Positions 23,203-31,481 of a DNA stretch of 42,608 nucleotides are shown here, piece after piece. The notes under the pieces are model-generated. The model was not told the origin of the DNA. It worked only from the letters and a program-made list of their open reading frames with translations, and searched no databases. The stretch comes from CAZIOH01 sp964540815 (GTDB lineage Bacteria; Myxococcota_A; Polyangia; Fen-1088): contig CAZIOH010000053.1 in NCBI GenBank assembly GCA_964540815.1, positions 1 through 42,608 of the forward strand. The letters are read 5' to 3'. Within the stretch, counting starts at the first letter, position 1, and each line of letters begins with the position of its first letter. The position numbers and the translations under genes were made by a program.

Positions 23203-24615
23203 ATGGCGCATCTCATCGCGGTCCAGGCTCACGTCACGAGGCGGTCCTTTCGTGTCCAACGCGGCCTGGCGTCTGGCGAGCTGCGGGCGGCGTGGTCGGC
23301 GGTACGGATGATGGCGTCGGCAACGCTCCTCATGGGGGCATGTGGAGGGCACCCCAGGTCTCTGCAGGGCTCGGGTGGGGTGGGCGAAATTGGGTATGCG
23401 GGCGCTGGCAACGGAGGGGGCGGCGGACGGCAAGCCCGTGACTGGAGCCCCGGGGCCTCGGGCGGCCAGGCGGTCGGAACCGGGGGGATGGCAGGCGGCA
23501 CGGGTGGCTCGGGCCAGGCCAGCGGCGGTACCATCGGGAGCGGCGGCGCGGACGTCCCGACCGGTGCTGGTGGAGCGGCTGGACCTGACGTACCGCCCGA
23601 CGCGGGACCCGCTGACTCCTCGGCCGCGGGAGGCGCCGGGGGCAGTCCGGTCGATCAGGGCTCGAGCCCGGACGCAGGCTCGGTCGCGGTGGGCGGACCG
23701 ATCACGACGTCGCCTCAGCACCTCGACATCGGCGTGCACGATCCCTCGATGATCTGGAGCGGCAACCAGTACCTCCTGTTCACGACCGGTGGCACCCTGG
23801 CGATTCGAACTTCGCCCGATGACCTCCACTGGGCGGACGCGGGGAAGGTCTTCACGGCCGTGCCGGCATGGATCGCCGCGGCCATTGGCTCGGCCCCCGA
23901 TGGGCTCTGGGCCCCCGACATCAGCTCCTTCGGCGGCACGTTCCACCTCTACTATGCGGGGTCGACCTTCGGCTCGAACGCGTCGGTGATCGGACAGGCC
24001 ACCAGCCCCACGCTGGATCCCGCCAGCCCCCGCTACCACTGGACCGATCTCGGCCGCGTGGTCCAGTCCACCAAGGCGGACAACTTCAACGCCATCGACC
24101 CGAACGTCGTGCTCGACGCAGCGGGGACGCCGTGGCTGGTCTTCGGCTCGTTCTGGGACGGCATTCGCCTGCGCAAGCTCGACGTCGTCACCGGGATGCC
24201 CGCCACCGACGATCCCGTGTACCACCCGATCGCCTCGCGCGGCGGCGGCGCCATCGAGGGGCCGTCCATCATTCTGCGCGGTGGCTCCTACTACCTCTTC
24301 GTGTCCTTCGACGCCTGCTGCCAGGGCGCGGCCAGCACCTATCGCACCATGGCCGGTCGAGCCACGGCGATCACCGGCCCGTACCTCGATCGCTCGGGCA
24401 AGAACATGATGCAGGGAGGAGGCGACCAGCTGATCGCCTCCAGCGGCCGCTACATCGGCCCCGGAGGCGGCACCGCCTGGAAGAACGGAGCGACCTACCT
24501 GTACACCTTCCACTACTACGATGGCCAGGACGGCGGCATCTCGAAGCTGCAGATCCGCCCCATCGGGTTCACCCAGGACGGATGGCCCACCCTCGGCGCC
24601 CCGCTCTTCCCCTGA
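23203..24615 (+). CDS. Glycoside hydrolase family 43 (arabinanase-like) lipoprotein
   Basis: A 470-residue frame from ATG 23203; the true start is uncertain because a likely lipobox (LLMGACGG) comes late. A Gly-rich linker (about residues 55-160) separates the anchor from the enzyme. The catalytic domain shows the GH43 triad: D180 in VHDPSMIWSG, D299 in FNAIDPNVVL and E352 in GGAIEGPSII. DGLWAPDISSFGGTFHLYYA and GTPWLVFGSFWDGIRLRKL match endo-1,5-alpha-L-arabinanases, so arabinan from plant pectin is the probable substrate. It would act at the cell surface. Confidence 0.88.
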   Translation: MAHLIAVQAHVTRRSFRVQRGLASGELRAAWSAVRMMASATLLMGACGGHPRSLQGSGGVGEIGYAGAGNGGGGGRQARDWSPGASGGQAVGTGGMAGGTGGSGQASGGTIGSGGADVPTGAGGAAGPDVPPDAGPADSSAAGGAGGSPVDQGSSPDAGSVAVGGPITTSPQHLDIGVHDPSMIWSGNQYLLFTTGGTLAIRTSPDDLHWADAGKVFTAVPAWIAAAIGSAPDGLWAPDISSFGGTFHLYYAGSTFGSNASVIGQATSPTLDPASPRYHWTDLGRVVQSTKADNFNAIDPNVVLDAAGTPWLVFGSFWDGIRLRKLDVVTGMPATDDPVYHPIASRGGGAIEGPSIILRGGSYYLFVSFDACCQGAASTYRTMAGRATAITGPYLDRSGKNMMQGGGDQLIASSGRYIGPGGGTAWKNGATYLYTFHYYDGQDGGISKLQIRPIGFTQDGWPTLGAPLFP

Positions 24616-24663
24616 CCGACTCACGAGCGCCGGGGCCCGGGAAATTCCGGTGCGCCGGGTGGC

Positions 24664-25401
24664 TCATGCGACGTCCTCCTCGTTCGCCGGCGCGAGGACT
24701 CTCGTCGCGGTGGCCGGCAGGCTCGGGATCAGCCAGCGGAACAGCAGCGTGGCCGCGGTGGCGCCCAGGCCCTGCGCCAGGATGAAGCCTGGCGCGTCCG
24801 CGGGCCGGATCCCTGCGAAGGTGTCCGAGGCCGCGCGCGCCAGCGTCACCGCCGGATTGGCGAAGGAGGTCGACGAGGTGAACCAGTAAGCCGCCGTGAT
24901 GTAGGCCGCCACCGCGAAGGGCGTCACGCCCGGCCGGGACCGGGAGCAACCCCAGATCACCGAGACCAGCCCGAAGGTGGCGGCGAATTCGCCCGTGAGC
25001 TGGCCCATCCCGGAGCGGGCGTGGCGAGACAGGCTGAAGATCGGGGCATCGAACATCACGTGGGCCAGCGCGACGCCCACGAAGGCCCCGAGCACCTGCG
25101 CCAGGACGTAGGCGGGGACGTCACCCCAGCGAAGGCCACCTTGACTCGCGTCGGCCACCGTGACGGCGGGATTGAAGTGCGCCCCCGACAGGCCTCCGAA
25201 GGTGGAGATCAGGGCGAAGAGGCCACCGCCGGTCGCCACGGTGTTCGCGAGGAGCGCGATGGCGACGTTCCCGCCGGCGAGCCGCTCGGCCATGATGCCG
25301 GAGCCGACCACGGTGGCGAGCAGCATGGCCGTCCCGAGGGCCTCCGCCACCGCCCGCCGCGCAAGCGAGGGTCGACCGGAGTGCCCCCGCGCTGCGGTCA
25401 C
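24664..25401 (-). CDS. MIP/aquaporin-family channel
   Basis: A 245-residue membrane protein from a GTG at 25401, with AAGGAGG 8 nt before it. It has both half-pore motifs, GAHFNPAVTVAD and FANPAVTLARAA, and six hydrophobic segments. Such channels pass water, glycerol or small neutral solutes, including As(OH)3 in ars operons. The preceding gene, 20 nt away on the same strand, encodes a MarR regulator with Cys pairs, which makes metalloid transport attractive but unproven. The gene ends facing the GH43 gene with a 48-nt GC-rich gap. Confidence 0.9.
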   Translation of the reverse strand: MTAARGHSGRPSLARRAVAEALGTAMLLATVVGSGIMAERLAGGNVAIALLANTVATGGGLFALISTFGGLSGAHFNPAVTVADASQGGLRWGDVPAYVLAQVLGAFVGVALAHVMFDAPIFSLSRHARSGMGQLTGEFAATFGLVSVIWGCSRSRPGVTPFAVAAYITAAYWFTSSTSFANPAVTLARAASDTFAGIRPADAPGFILAQGLGATAATLLFRWLIPSLPATATRVLAPANEEDVA

Positions 25402-25421
25402 CGCTGTCCCCTCCTTGCGCC

Positions 25422-25940
25422 TCACGGCGCCCGCCTGCGGATGGTCGTGGTCACCGGGGGACAGCAGGCCGCGCCGTCGCCCGTCGCCGCCAGGCACGCG
25501 GAGAGCGCCTCGAGCAGTTCGATGACCTTGGGCCTCGCGGCGGTGGGCAGCCGTTCGAACACGTCGCCCAGGACCTCTCGCTCGCCACAGCGGAGGGTCT
25601 GCAGCGCGCGCTGCCCCTCGGCGGTGAGATGAACCCGAACCACGCGCGCGTCCTCCGGGCTCCGGCCCTTCGCGAGGTAGCCATTCCGTTCGAGGAGCGT
25701 GATGTTTCGACTCATGGTCGAGAGGTCGACGCGCAGCTCGGCGGCCAGCCGGCCAATCGTGGCGGAGCCGGGGGCCACCTTGGAGGCGGACCCCGAAGCG
25801 GGCTCCGAAGCGTGAATCGCGCGCAGGGTCTGGAACTGCTCGAGCGTCAGATCTCCGCAACACACCTCGGACGCCTGCCGAGCGGTGACCTGGCGAGCCA
25901 CCTCGGACAGCAGCTCGGCGAACCGTTCCTCGTGACCCAC
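25422..25940 (-). CDS. MarR-family regulator with Cys-Cys pairs
   Basis: A 172-residue protein if started at the GTG at 25940; the open frame extends to 26042. The winged helix is clear: LTLEQFQTLRAIH, ATIGRLAAELRVDLSTMSRN, NGYLAKGRSPEDARVVRVHL. C27-C28 (EVCCGDLT) precede the helix and C159-C160 (GAACCPP) lie near the C-terminus. Adjacent Cys pairs suit binding of thiophilic metals or As(III). It is followed at 20 nt by the aquaporin gene, which it probably regulates together with itself. A promoter sits directly upstream and overlaps the start region. Confidence 0.82.
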   Translation of the reverse strand: MGHEERFAELLSEVARQVTARQASEVCCGDLTLEQFQTLRAIHASEPASGSASKVAPGSATIGRLAAELRVDLSTMSRNITLLERNGYLAKGRSPEDARVVRVHLTAEGQRALQTLRCGEREVLGDVFERLPTAARPKVIELLEALSACLAATGDGAACCPPVTTTIRRRAP

Positions 25941-25944
25941 GCCA

Positions 25945-25976
25945 TTGCTTGTACCCTGCAACTGAACGCCGGTCAA
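25945..25976 (-). promoter_or_regulatory. Promoter and possible operator of the MarR-aquaporin operon
   Basis: Minus strand: TTGACC (25971-25976), 17 nt, TACAAG (25948-25953). The GTG start is 7 nt further, so the mRNA may be leaderless. A TTGC-N9-GCAA dyad (25945-25961) overlaps the -10 and could be the MarR site. Confidence 0.45.
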
Positions 25977-26077
25977 CGCGACGGATTCGGAACGCAGGTG
26001 TAGCATCCGGTGAACTCGTGCTGAGTCAATCTGAGGGCCCACCGGCCGGACCCCATGCTGTGAAGGGATCTCGACGC

Positions 26078-27334
26078 ATGCGTATCGCTTCGCCGCGCGG
26101 GCCGCGCGCCCGCACGATCGCCCCCCCCACCCTTCGGACAGCCCGGCTGCTGCTCCTGGCGTGCGTCGGATGCGCGCCCCCTCTCGTCACCCTCGATGGA
26201 ACCGGGGGCGTCGTGGGGGCGACCGGCGGCGCCACCGTCGCCATCGGGGAGAACGGGGGAGCCACGGGAGCCGGAGGCAGCGAAGACGGGCTCTCGACCG
26301 GCGGGACCATGGGAACCGGAGGCGCGGCTTCCGGATCGGGCGGCCGCAGGGCGGGGACGGGGACCGGCGGATTCTCGAGCGGCGGCGGGGGCGGCGCCGC
26401 GGCCGCCGGCACGGGCGGCACCACCGGCAACGGCAACGGGAACGGCAACGGGAACGGGAACGGAAGGGGCGGTTCCGCGAGCGGGACATCGGGGAGCGGT
26501 CGTGGTGGGGCCCCCAGCGCCGGCCCGATCGGCAGCGGCGGATCCCCCGCGACCGGCGGCGGAGGGGGGACGAGCGGCAGGCCAGGCGCGGGGGGATCGC
26601 TCGCGGCCGGGGGCGGGTCGGCGGCCGGGGGCGGAACCGCCATGTCGGGGTGCGCCGGGAAAGCCTACAAGCTGTGCGACGATTTCGAGTCCGGCACGGT
26701 CGGCGCCCTCCCGGACGGCTGGACCCTGTTCAAGGGCTACGGGAAAGGCTCGCCGACCGATCAGGCCATCGCGACGGACGAGTCGCACTCGGGCTCGCAG
26801 GCCCTGAAGAGCATCGCGGCCTCCCAGGGGGCGAACCGGGTCCAGTACGACCTGACCGGGCTCGGCGCGACGGCCAACAAGCACTGGGGCCGGATCTTCT
26901 ACAAGGTGCAGGATCCCTCGGCGGTGGACAGCGCGCACCCCCTGCACACCACCTTCGTGAGCCTGACGGGCGGCACCTCGGAGAACCGCATCGTCGACAC
27001 GGTCGAGACCCAGGGCGCCCACACCCACCAGTGGCTCTTCAACAACCCGAACGACATGGGCGGCACCAGCTCGGCGTACAGCTGGACCTTCGACGGCGCC
27101 TGGCACTGCGCCGAGTGGTACGTCGATCTCGGCACCAAGAGCTATCGCTTCTTCTCCGACGCGATGGAGGTGACCAAGCTGGCGTTCACCAACGGCGTCA
27201 ACAACCAGATGCCCGCGGCGTACATGGCCGTCGTCCTCGGGGCCACCTACTACCAGACCGACGCGCTGACGGGTCCTTTCACCATGTGGATCGACGATCT
27301 CGCCATCGACGACAACCAGATCGGCTGCGACTGA
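26078..27334 (+). CDS. Gly-rich lipoprotein with C-terminal lectin-like domain
   Basis: A 418-residue protein, AAGGGA before ATG 26078. The signal has a hydrophobic run (RTARLLLLACVGCAPP) with a probable lipidation Cys. About 150 residues of Gly/Thr/Ser/Asn repeats follow, including six Gly-Asn units coded by GGNAAC repeats. The C-terminal domain starts CAGKAYKLCDDFESGTVGAL and contains HWGRIFYKVQDPS, WHCAEWYVDLG and TMWIDDLAIDDNQIGC, resembling concanavalin A-like polysaccharide-binding or lyase folds. No catalytic residues are obvious to me. It may bind polysaccharide at the cell surface. Confidence 0.75.
   Translation: MRIASPRGPRARTIAPPTLRTARLLLLACVGCAPPLVTLDGTGGVVGATGGATVAIGENGGATGAGGSEDGLSTGGTMGTGGAASGSGGRRAGTGTGGFSSGGGGGAAAAGTGGTTGNGNGNGNGNGNGRGGSASGTSGSGRGGAPSAGPIGSGGSPATGGGGGTSGRPGAGGSLAAGGGSAAGGGTAMSGCAGKAYKLCDDFESGTVGALPDGWTLFKGYGKGSPTDQAIATDESHSGSQALKSIAASQGANRVQYDLTGLGATANKHWGRIFYKVQDPSAVDSAHPLHTTFVSLTGGTSENRIVDTVETQGAHTHQWLFNNPNDMGGTSSAYSWTFDGAWHCAEWYVDLGTKSYRFFSDAMEVTKLAFTNGVNNQMPAAYMAVVLGATYYQTDALTGPFTMWIDDLAIDDNQIGCD
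26426..26461. repeat. Coding microsatellite (GGNAAC)6
   Basis: Six in-frame hexamer units (GGCAAC or GGGAAC) encode Gly-Asn repeats in the lipoprotein linker. Slippage would change linker length without shifting the frame. Confidence 0.85.
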
Positions 27335-27354
27335 GTCACCTGGCTCGGAGCCTC

Positions 27355-28272
27355 ATGCGGATCGCGACCTGGAACGTCAACTCCCTGAACGCCCGGATGG
27401 AAAAGGTCCTCTGGTGGCTGGAGCGCGCCCAGCCGGACGTGCTGCTGATGCAGGAGACCAAGCTGGCGGACGCGGCCGTCCCCGGGGAGCCCTTCACCCG
27501 TCTCGGCTACGAGCTCGCCCACCACGGCGAAGGCCGATGGAATGGCGTGGCGATCGCCAGCCGGGTTGGCCTCGCCGAGATCGTCACCAACTTCGGCAAC
27601 CCCCTCGCGGTGCCCGCGGCCGCGGCTGGTGGAGGCGAGGCCGAGCCCGCGGTGACGAGCGGCGGCGAGGCCGGGGACGAGCAGCCGCTGCGCGAGGCCC
27701 GCATGATCGCCGCGCTCTGCGGTGGGCTGCGGGTGGTCAGCATCTACGCGCCGAACGGGCGGACCGTCGGCTCACCGTTCTACGAGGCCAAGCTGGCCTG
27801 GTTCCGGGCGCTCTCGCGCTGGCTGCGGGCCAAGGCGCGCCCCGACGAGCCCCTGGTGGTGGGCGGCGATTACAACGTGGCCCCCACCGACGACGACGTG
27901 TGGAGCGCGGCCGCCTGCCATGGGGGTACGCACGTCTCCGCGCCAGAGCGAGCGGCCTTCCAGGACCTGTGCGGCTGGGGGCTGGTGGATGCCTACCGTC
28001 GCCTCCACCCGGAGAAGGGCCGCTATTCCTGGTGGGACTACCGCGCCGGAAACTTCCACAAGAACCTAGGCATGCGCATCGACCACCTGCTCGTGACCCG
28101 CGGGGTGGCCGAGCGCCTGACCTGGGCGGAGATCGACCGCGAGGCCCGCAAGGGCAAGCCCACGCCGTCCGACCACGCTCCCGTGCTCATCGACGTGGAT
28201 GAGCCCGGCCGTCCCCTCGACGCGGGCTGGACCGGCGCGACCGAACGGATCGCCGCCCGACGGGAGTCATGA
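27355..28272 (+). CDS. xthA: Exodeoxyribonuclease III
   Basis: A 305-residue endonuclease/exonuclease/phosphatase-fold protein. It has MRIATWNVNSLNAR, LLMQETKL (metal Glu), VVSIYAPNGR, GGDYNVAPTDDDVW, YSWWDYRAGNF, MRIDHLLVT and the final SDHAPV. It removes nucleotides from DNA 3' ends and cuts at abasic sites in repair. It has a Gly/Ala/Glu-rich insertion of about 30 residues (AVPAAAAGGGEAEPAVTSGG) that the usual enzyme of about 260-270 residues lacks. GGAG lies upstream of the ATG. The stop overlaps the modA start as ATGA. Confidence 0.92.
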   Translation: MRIATWNVNSLNARMEKVLWWLERAQPDVLLMQETKLADAAVPGEPFTRLGYELAHHGEGRWNGVAIASRVGLAEIVTNFGNPLAVPAAAAGGGEAEPAVTSGGEAGDEQPLREARMIAALCGGLRVVSIYAPNGRTVGSPFYEAKLAWFRALSRWLRAKARPDEPLVVGGDYNVAPTDDDVWSAAACHGGTHVSAPERAAFQDLCGWGLVDAYRRLHPEKGRYSWWDYRAGNFHKNLGMRIDHLLVTRGVAERLTWAEIDREARKGKPTPSDHAPVLIDVDEPGRPLDAGWTGATERIAARRES

Positions 28273-29141
28273 GCGGGGAGGTGGTCGGAAGGAGGGGCCT
28301 CCCCCTCCCCGGCCGACGCGCGGCGCGCGCGCCCGGCCGAAGCCCGTGCCGGTCTACCCTCCTCGTGCTGCTCCTCGCGGGCCTCGGCTCCGCCGCCTCC
28401 CGGGGACCGACCGCCACCGCGGCGCCCGCAACGCCCGCGGAGCTGGTGGTGTTCGAGGCGTCTTCGCTCAGGGATGCCTTCGGGCGCGTGGCGCAGGTCT
28501 TCGAGAAGGCGCACCCGGGGACGAAGGTCGTGGTGAATGCCGCCGGGAGCCAGGAGCTGCGGGCGCAGCTCGAGCAGGGGGCGGCGGCCGACGTCTTTGC
28601 GTCGGCGGATCGGAAGCACATGGACGCGCTCGAGAGCGGGGGGCTGGTCGCGCGATCGGTGGTGTTCACCTGCAACGAGCCGGTGGTGGTCGTCCGGGCG
28701 GGGCTCATCGGATCCATCAGGACCCTCGCGGATCTGCCGCGCGCGGAGCGGATCGTGGTCGGCGCGCCCGAGGTCCCGATCGGGGCCTATACCCTGCAGA
28801 TCCTGAAGAAGGCGGAGGGCCGGTTCGGGGCGGGGTTCGCCGAGCGGGTCGAGGCCCGGGTCGTGTCCCGCGAGCTCAACGTGAGGCAGGTGCTGGCCAA
28901 GGTGGTCCTCGGCGAGGCGGATGCTGGCGTGGTCTATCGGAGCGATGCCATCACTGTCCGCGACAAGGTCCGCGTGCTGCCCATCCCGCCCGAGCTCAAC
29001 GTGACCGCCCGATACCCGATCGCCGCCCTGAAGAATGCCCCGAGCCCGGAGCTGGCCCGTCAGTGGATCGCGCTCGTCACGTCCGCGGCCGGAGCCGAGG
29101 GACTGCGCGACGCCGGGTTCGTGCCCTGCCCCACCCCCTGA
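28269..29141 (+). CDS. modA: Molybdate-binding periplasmic protein ModA
   Basis: A 290-residue protein with a long, basic signal peptide (STLLVLLLAGLGSAASRG) and A-x-A-like cleavage sites. Mature motifs fit ModA: LVVFEASSLRDAFGRV, VVNAAGSQELRAQLEQGAAA, DVFASADRKHM, AGVVYRSDAI and RYPIAALKNA. It should bind molybdate or tungstate for an ABC importer, but no modB or modC is next to it. It is translationally coupled to xthA (ATGA), an unusual pairing. A stem-loop follows. Confidence 0.88.
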   Translation: MSGEVVGRRGLPLPGRRAARAPGRSPCRSTLLVLLLAGLGSAASRGPTATAAPATPAELVVFEASSLRDAFGRVAQVFEKAHPGTKVVVNAAGSQELRAQLEQGAAADVFASADRKHMDALESGGLVARSVVFTCNEPVVVVRAGLIGSIRTLADLPRAERIVVGAPEVPIGAYTLQILKKAEGRFGAGFAERVEARVVSRELNVRQVLAKVVLGEADAGVVYRSDAITVRDKVRVLPIPPELNVTARYPIAALKNAPSPELARQWIALVTSAAGAEGLRDAGFVPCPTP

Positions 29142-29158
29142 TCGTCCCGCCCTCGACC

Positions 29159-29191
29159 GAGCCAGTCCGCGTTGCTCGTGCTGACTGGCTC
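29159..29191 (+). terminator. Stem-loop after modA
   Basis: Perfect 8-nt arms GAGCCAGT (29159-29166) and ACTGGCTC (29184-29191) with a 17-nt loop, starting 17 nt after the modA stop. It faces the end of the glycosyltransferase gene. No U tract follows, so it is a possible rather than certain terminator. Confidence 0.45.
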
Positions 29192-29264
29192 TAGTACCGA
29201 GGAGCAACGAAGCCAGGGACGAAGAGGACCGGCGACATATTCAAGAATTCACCTTTCCAGGGGA

Positions 29265-30482
29265 CTAGGCGGCGTTCTCGGCCGCCGGCTCGGGCGCGTG
29301 GGCGGTGGCGATTTCGCGGGCCAGGAGCGCGGCGGTCTGGCGACAATCGAAGATCCGAACGGCCTTCGAGCGCGCGGCGGCGCCCATCCTCCGACGAAGC
29401 TCGGCGTCCTTGCCCAGCTCCGCGAGCCGTCGAAAGATCCCGTCGACATCCTCCTGTTCGACCAGGAAACCGTCCACGCCATCCTCGACCAGGTCCGGGG
29501 TTCCACCGATCCGGGAGACCACGCCCACGCAGGCGCAGGACATCGCCTCCATGACCGACACCGGCGCCGCCTCGCCGAGCGCGACGCTCGGCAAGAGGAA
29601 GACGTCCGCCTTCCGCAGGAGCGCGAGGACATCCTCCTCGGAGATGGTCCCGGTGAAATGAACCGCGCCTTCGAGGCCGAGCGAGCGGACCTGGGCCTCG
29701 AGGGCCGCCCGGGCTTCACCGCCGCCCGCGATGGTGTAGCGAAATGGCACTCCGGCGTCCTCGAGGCGGCGCAGCGCCTGCAAGGCGAACCTGTGTCCCT
29801 TGTTCGGGTGAAGGCGCGCCACGGTGGCCACCTGAAGCGTTCCCCCATCGCCTCCCCTCGCGCCGGGCACGGCCGTGAACCGGTCCGTGTCGACGCCCAT
29901 CCACAGGACCTTGACCCGGCTCTCGGGTACACCGAGCTCGACGATCTGGCGCTGCAAGGGCCGGGTGACCGCGGCGATGAACTCCGCGTCCTTGAACTTC
30001 AACGCGTGATCCCGCCCGTACACCGCGAGATCGCCGTGCAGCGTCACGCTGTACGGTGGCCCGCCCATGCGTCGCGCGAGCGCGACGAGGTGAGCCGCGC
30101 TGGCCGCGGAATGCACGTGGATGTGCTCGACCCGGTGCCGCTCGCAGATCGCCGACAGCTCGAGTGCGCAAGCCAGCAAGGCCATGTGCTCGAGCCGCTC
30201 CCGAGCCCTCGATGCGCTGAGCGCCGCGAGATAGCCCACGGCATCCGGGAGGCGCGGCAAGGCGCGCCAGCCGCCGCGCCAGCTTCGCAGGGTCGGAGGA
30301 TAGACGTAGAGGGTCTCGCGCCTCGCCTCCCCTGCGAACGCATGCCGACAGGCGTCGGGATCGGGCCGGCGGGTCGAGAGCAGGCGGACGTCATGCCCCA
30401 TGGACCGCAGGGCCCGGGCCTCGCGCCAGAAGAACGCGTGGGTCTGGGTCGGAAACTCCGGAACCAGATAGCCAATCCGCAA
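29265..30482 (-). CDS. GT4-family glycosyltransferase
   Basis: A 405-residue protein. The start was set at a TTG (30482) because AGAGGAG sits 6 nt before it and the product then begins MRIGYLVPEFPTQTHAFFWR, the usual opening of this exopolysaccharide glycosyltransferase group; the frame is open to 30545. Other motifs are VTLHGDLAVY, VARLHPNKGHRFAL, the acceptor region GTISEEDVLALLRKADVFLL, and the E-x7-E site EAAPVSVME. It transfers a sugar from a nucleotide donor, probably for surface polysaccharide. No other polysaccharide genes are visible nearby, though a sequence gap lies just upstream. Confidence 0.9.
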   Translation of the reverse strand: MRIGYLVPEFPTQTHAFFWREARALRSMGHDVRLLSTRRPDPDACRHAFAGEARRETLYVYPPTLRSWRGGWRALPRLPDAVGYLAALSASRARERLEHMALLACALELSAICERHRVEHIHVHSAASAAHLVALARRMGGPPYSVTLHGDLAVYGRDHALKFKDAEFIAAVTRPLQRQIVELGVPESRVKVLWMGVDTDRFTAVPGARGGDGGTLQVATVARLHPNKGHRFALQALRRLEDAGVPFRYTIAGGGEARAALEAQVRSLGLEGAVHFTGTISEEDVLALLRKADVFLLPSVALGEAAPVSVMEAMSCACVGVVSRIGGTPDLVEDGVDGFLVEQEDVDGIFRRLAELGKDAELRRRMGAAARSKAVRIFDCRQTAALLAREIATAHAPEPAAENAA

Positions 30483-30560
30483 CGCCCACTCCTCTGGCAG
30501 GTCGTCCGAGCCCACCTCGGGGCCCACAGCGCTCTGCCACCTCACCAGCTGCGTTTCACG

Positions 30561-30589
30561 ATCATCCCAGCTCGGGGTGATCCAGACAA
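30561..30589 (-). promoter_or_regulatory. Weak promoter candidate for the glycosyltransferase
   Basis: Minus strand: TTGTCT (30584-30589), 17 nt, GATGAT (30561-30566); each box matches four of six consensus bases. It lies about 80 nt before the TTG start. Confidence 0.3.
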
Positions 30590-30630
30590 AACTCTAGATG
30601 GCGAGGTCCCGCCCGTCAATTCACCGGCGG

Positions 30631-30730
30631 NNNNNNNNNNNNNNNNNNNNNNNNNNNNNNNNNNNNNNNNNNNNNNNNNNNNNNNNNNNNNNNNNNNNNN
30701 NNNNNNNNNNNNNNNNNNNNNNNNNNNNNN
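30631..30730. other. Assembly gap of 100 N
   Basis: Exactly 100 N, the conventional filler for a scaffold gap of unknown size. It interrupts the HEAT-repeat gene. The sequence on the left side, read on the minus strand, ends in PPVN and a stop at 30616, which may be the true end of that gene. Confidence 0.98.
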
Positions 30731-31437
30731 CGGAGCTCGTCGATCGCCTCGGCCATCTCGGCGCGCACCGTGGGGTCGCGCTCGTGATGCAGGGCGAGGT
30801 GAAGCGCAGCGAGCGCCGCCGGATCGCCGAGCTCGGCCAGCGAGTCGGAGGCGATCCGCCTGACCTCGCGATCTGGATCGTCGAGGGCGGGCGCGATCTC
30901 GGGGACGACGTCGGAGGTTCGGCGAGAGGCCAGCTCGTCGATGGCGTCGGCCCTCAGCCACGGGTCGGTCGAGGAACGCAAGATGGCGGCGAGCTCGACC
31001 CTTTCGCGTCCCCGCAAGGCTCCGCGCGGGGAGGGGAGCGACGAGCTGGCTTCCGCTTGCCACCCAGAGATCTCCTCCCCGGAGGAACCAGAACCACCGA
31101 GCGAATCGGCGCCCGGCGCTCCGAGATCCGCCGCCTCCGCCTCCCTCGAGCCACCCCTCTGCCCCGACCCCGACGCAGATGCGCCGCTCGGCATCGCGCG
31201 TCGGTGGTTTCCCCGGCCGGCGCGCGGCGACCGCTCGCCACCCGCCTCCCCACCGGCCGGCGCGCTCGCGGCGGGCCGCTCCCCGAGCGCGCCGGGCCGC
31301 TCCCCGAGCTCGTGCGGCTGATGGAGAAAGAGGACGCCGAGCAGGAGGCAGGCCCCGAATTCGCACAGGAGGAGCGCGCGGACGAAGCCCCGCGGCCGGG
31401 CTCGTCGCGTGTCGCGCGTGGCGGTCCCCCTGGTCAT
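30731..31437 (-). CDS. HEAT-repeat membrane protein, cut by the gap
   Basis: About 235 codons are visible from ATG 31437 to the gap. The N-terminus is Arg-rich (MTRGTATRDTRRARPRGFVR) and leads to a single membrane helix, ALLLCEFGACLLLGVLFLHQ. A long Gly/Ser/Glu-rich spacer follows, then HEAT-like repeats: DPWLRADAIDELASRRTSDV, DDPDREVRRIASDSLAELGD, and ERDPTVRAEMAEAIDEL. The repeats should sit in the periplasm and bind a partner. It starts 44 nt after the alkaline phosphatase stop and so is probably the third gene of that operon. If the left flank belongs to it, the gene ends at 30616. Confidence 0.75.
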
Positions 31438-31481
31438 CGACGATGTCCTGGTCGCCGCGATCGCACCCTCGGACGATGGTC

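Noticed and set aside
22429..24624. 731-codon minus-strand frame across the GH43 gene
   Set aside because: It conflicts with the GH43 triad on the plus strand and with the CHAT gene frame, and has no domain.
24616..24663. Bidirectional terminator between GH43 and aquaporin genes
   Set aside because: GC-rich dyads are present but imperfect and lack U tracts; not enough to call.
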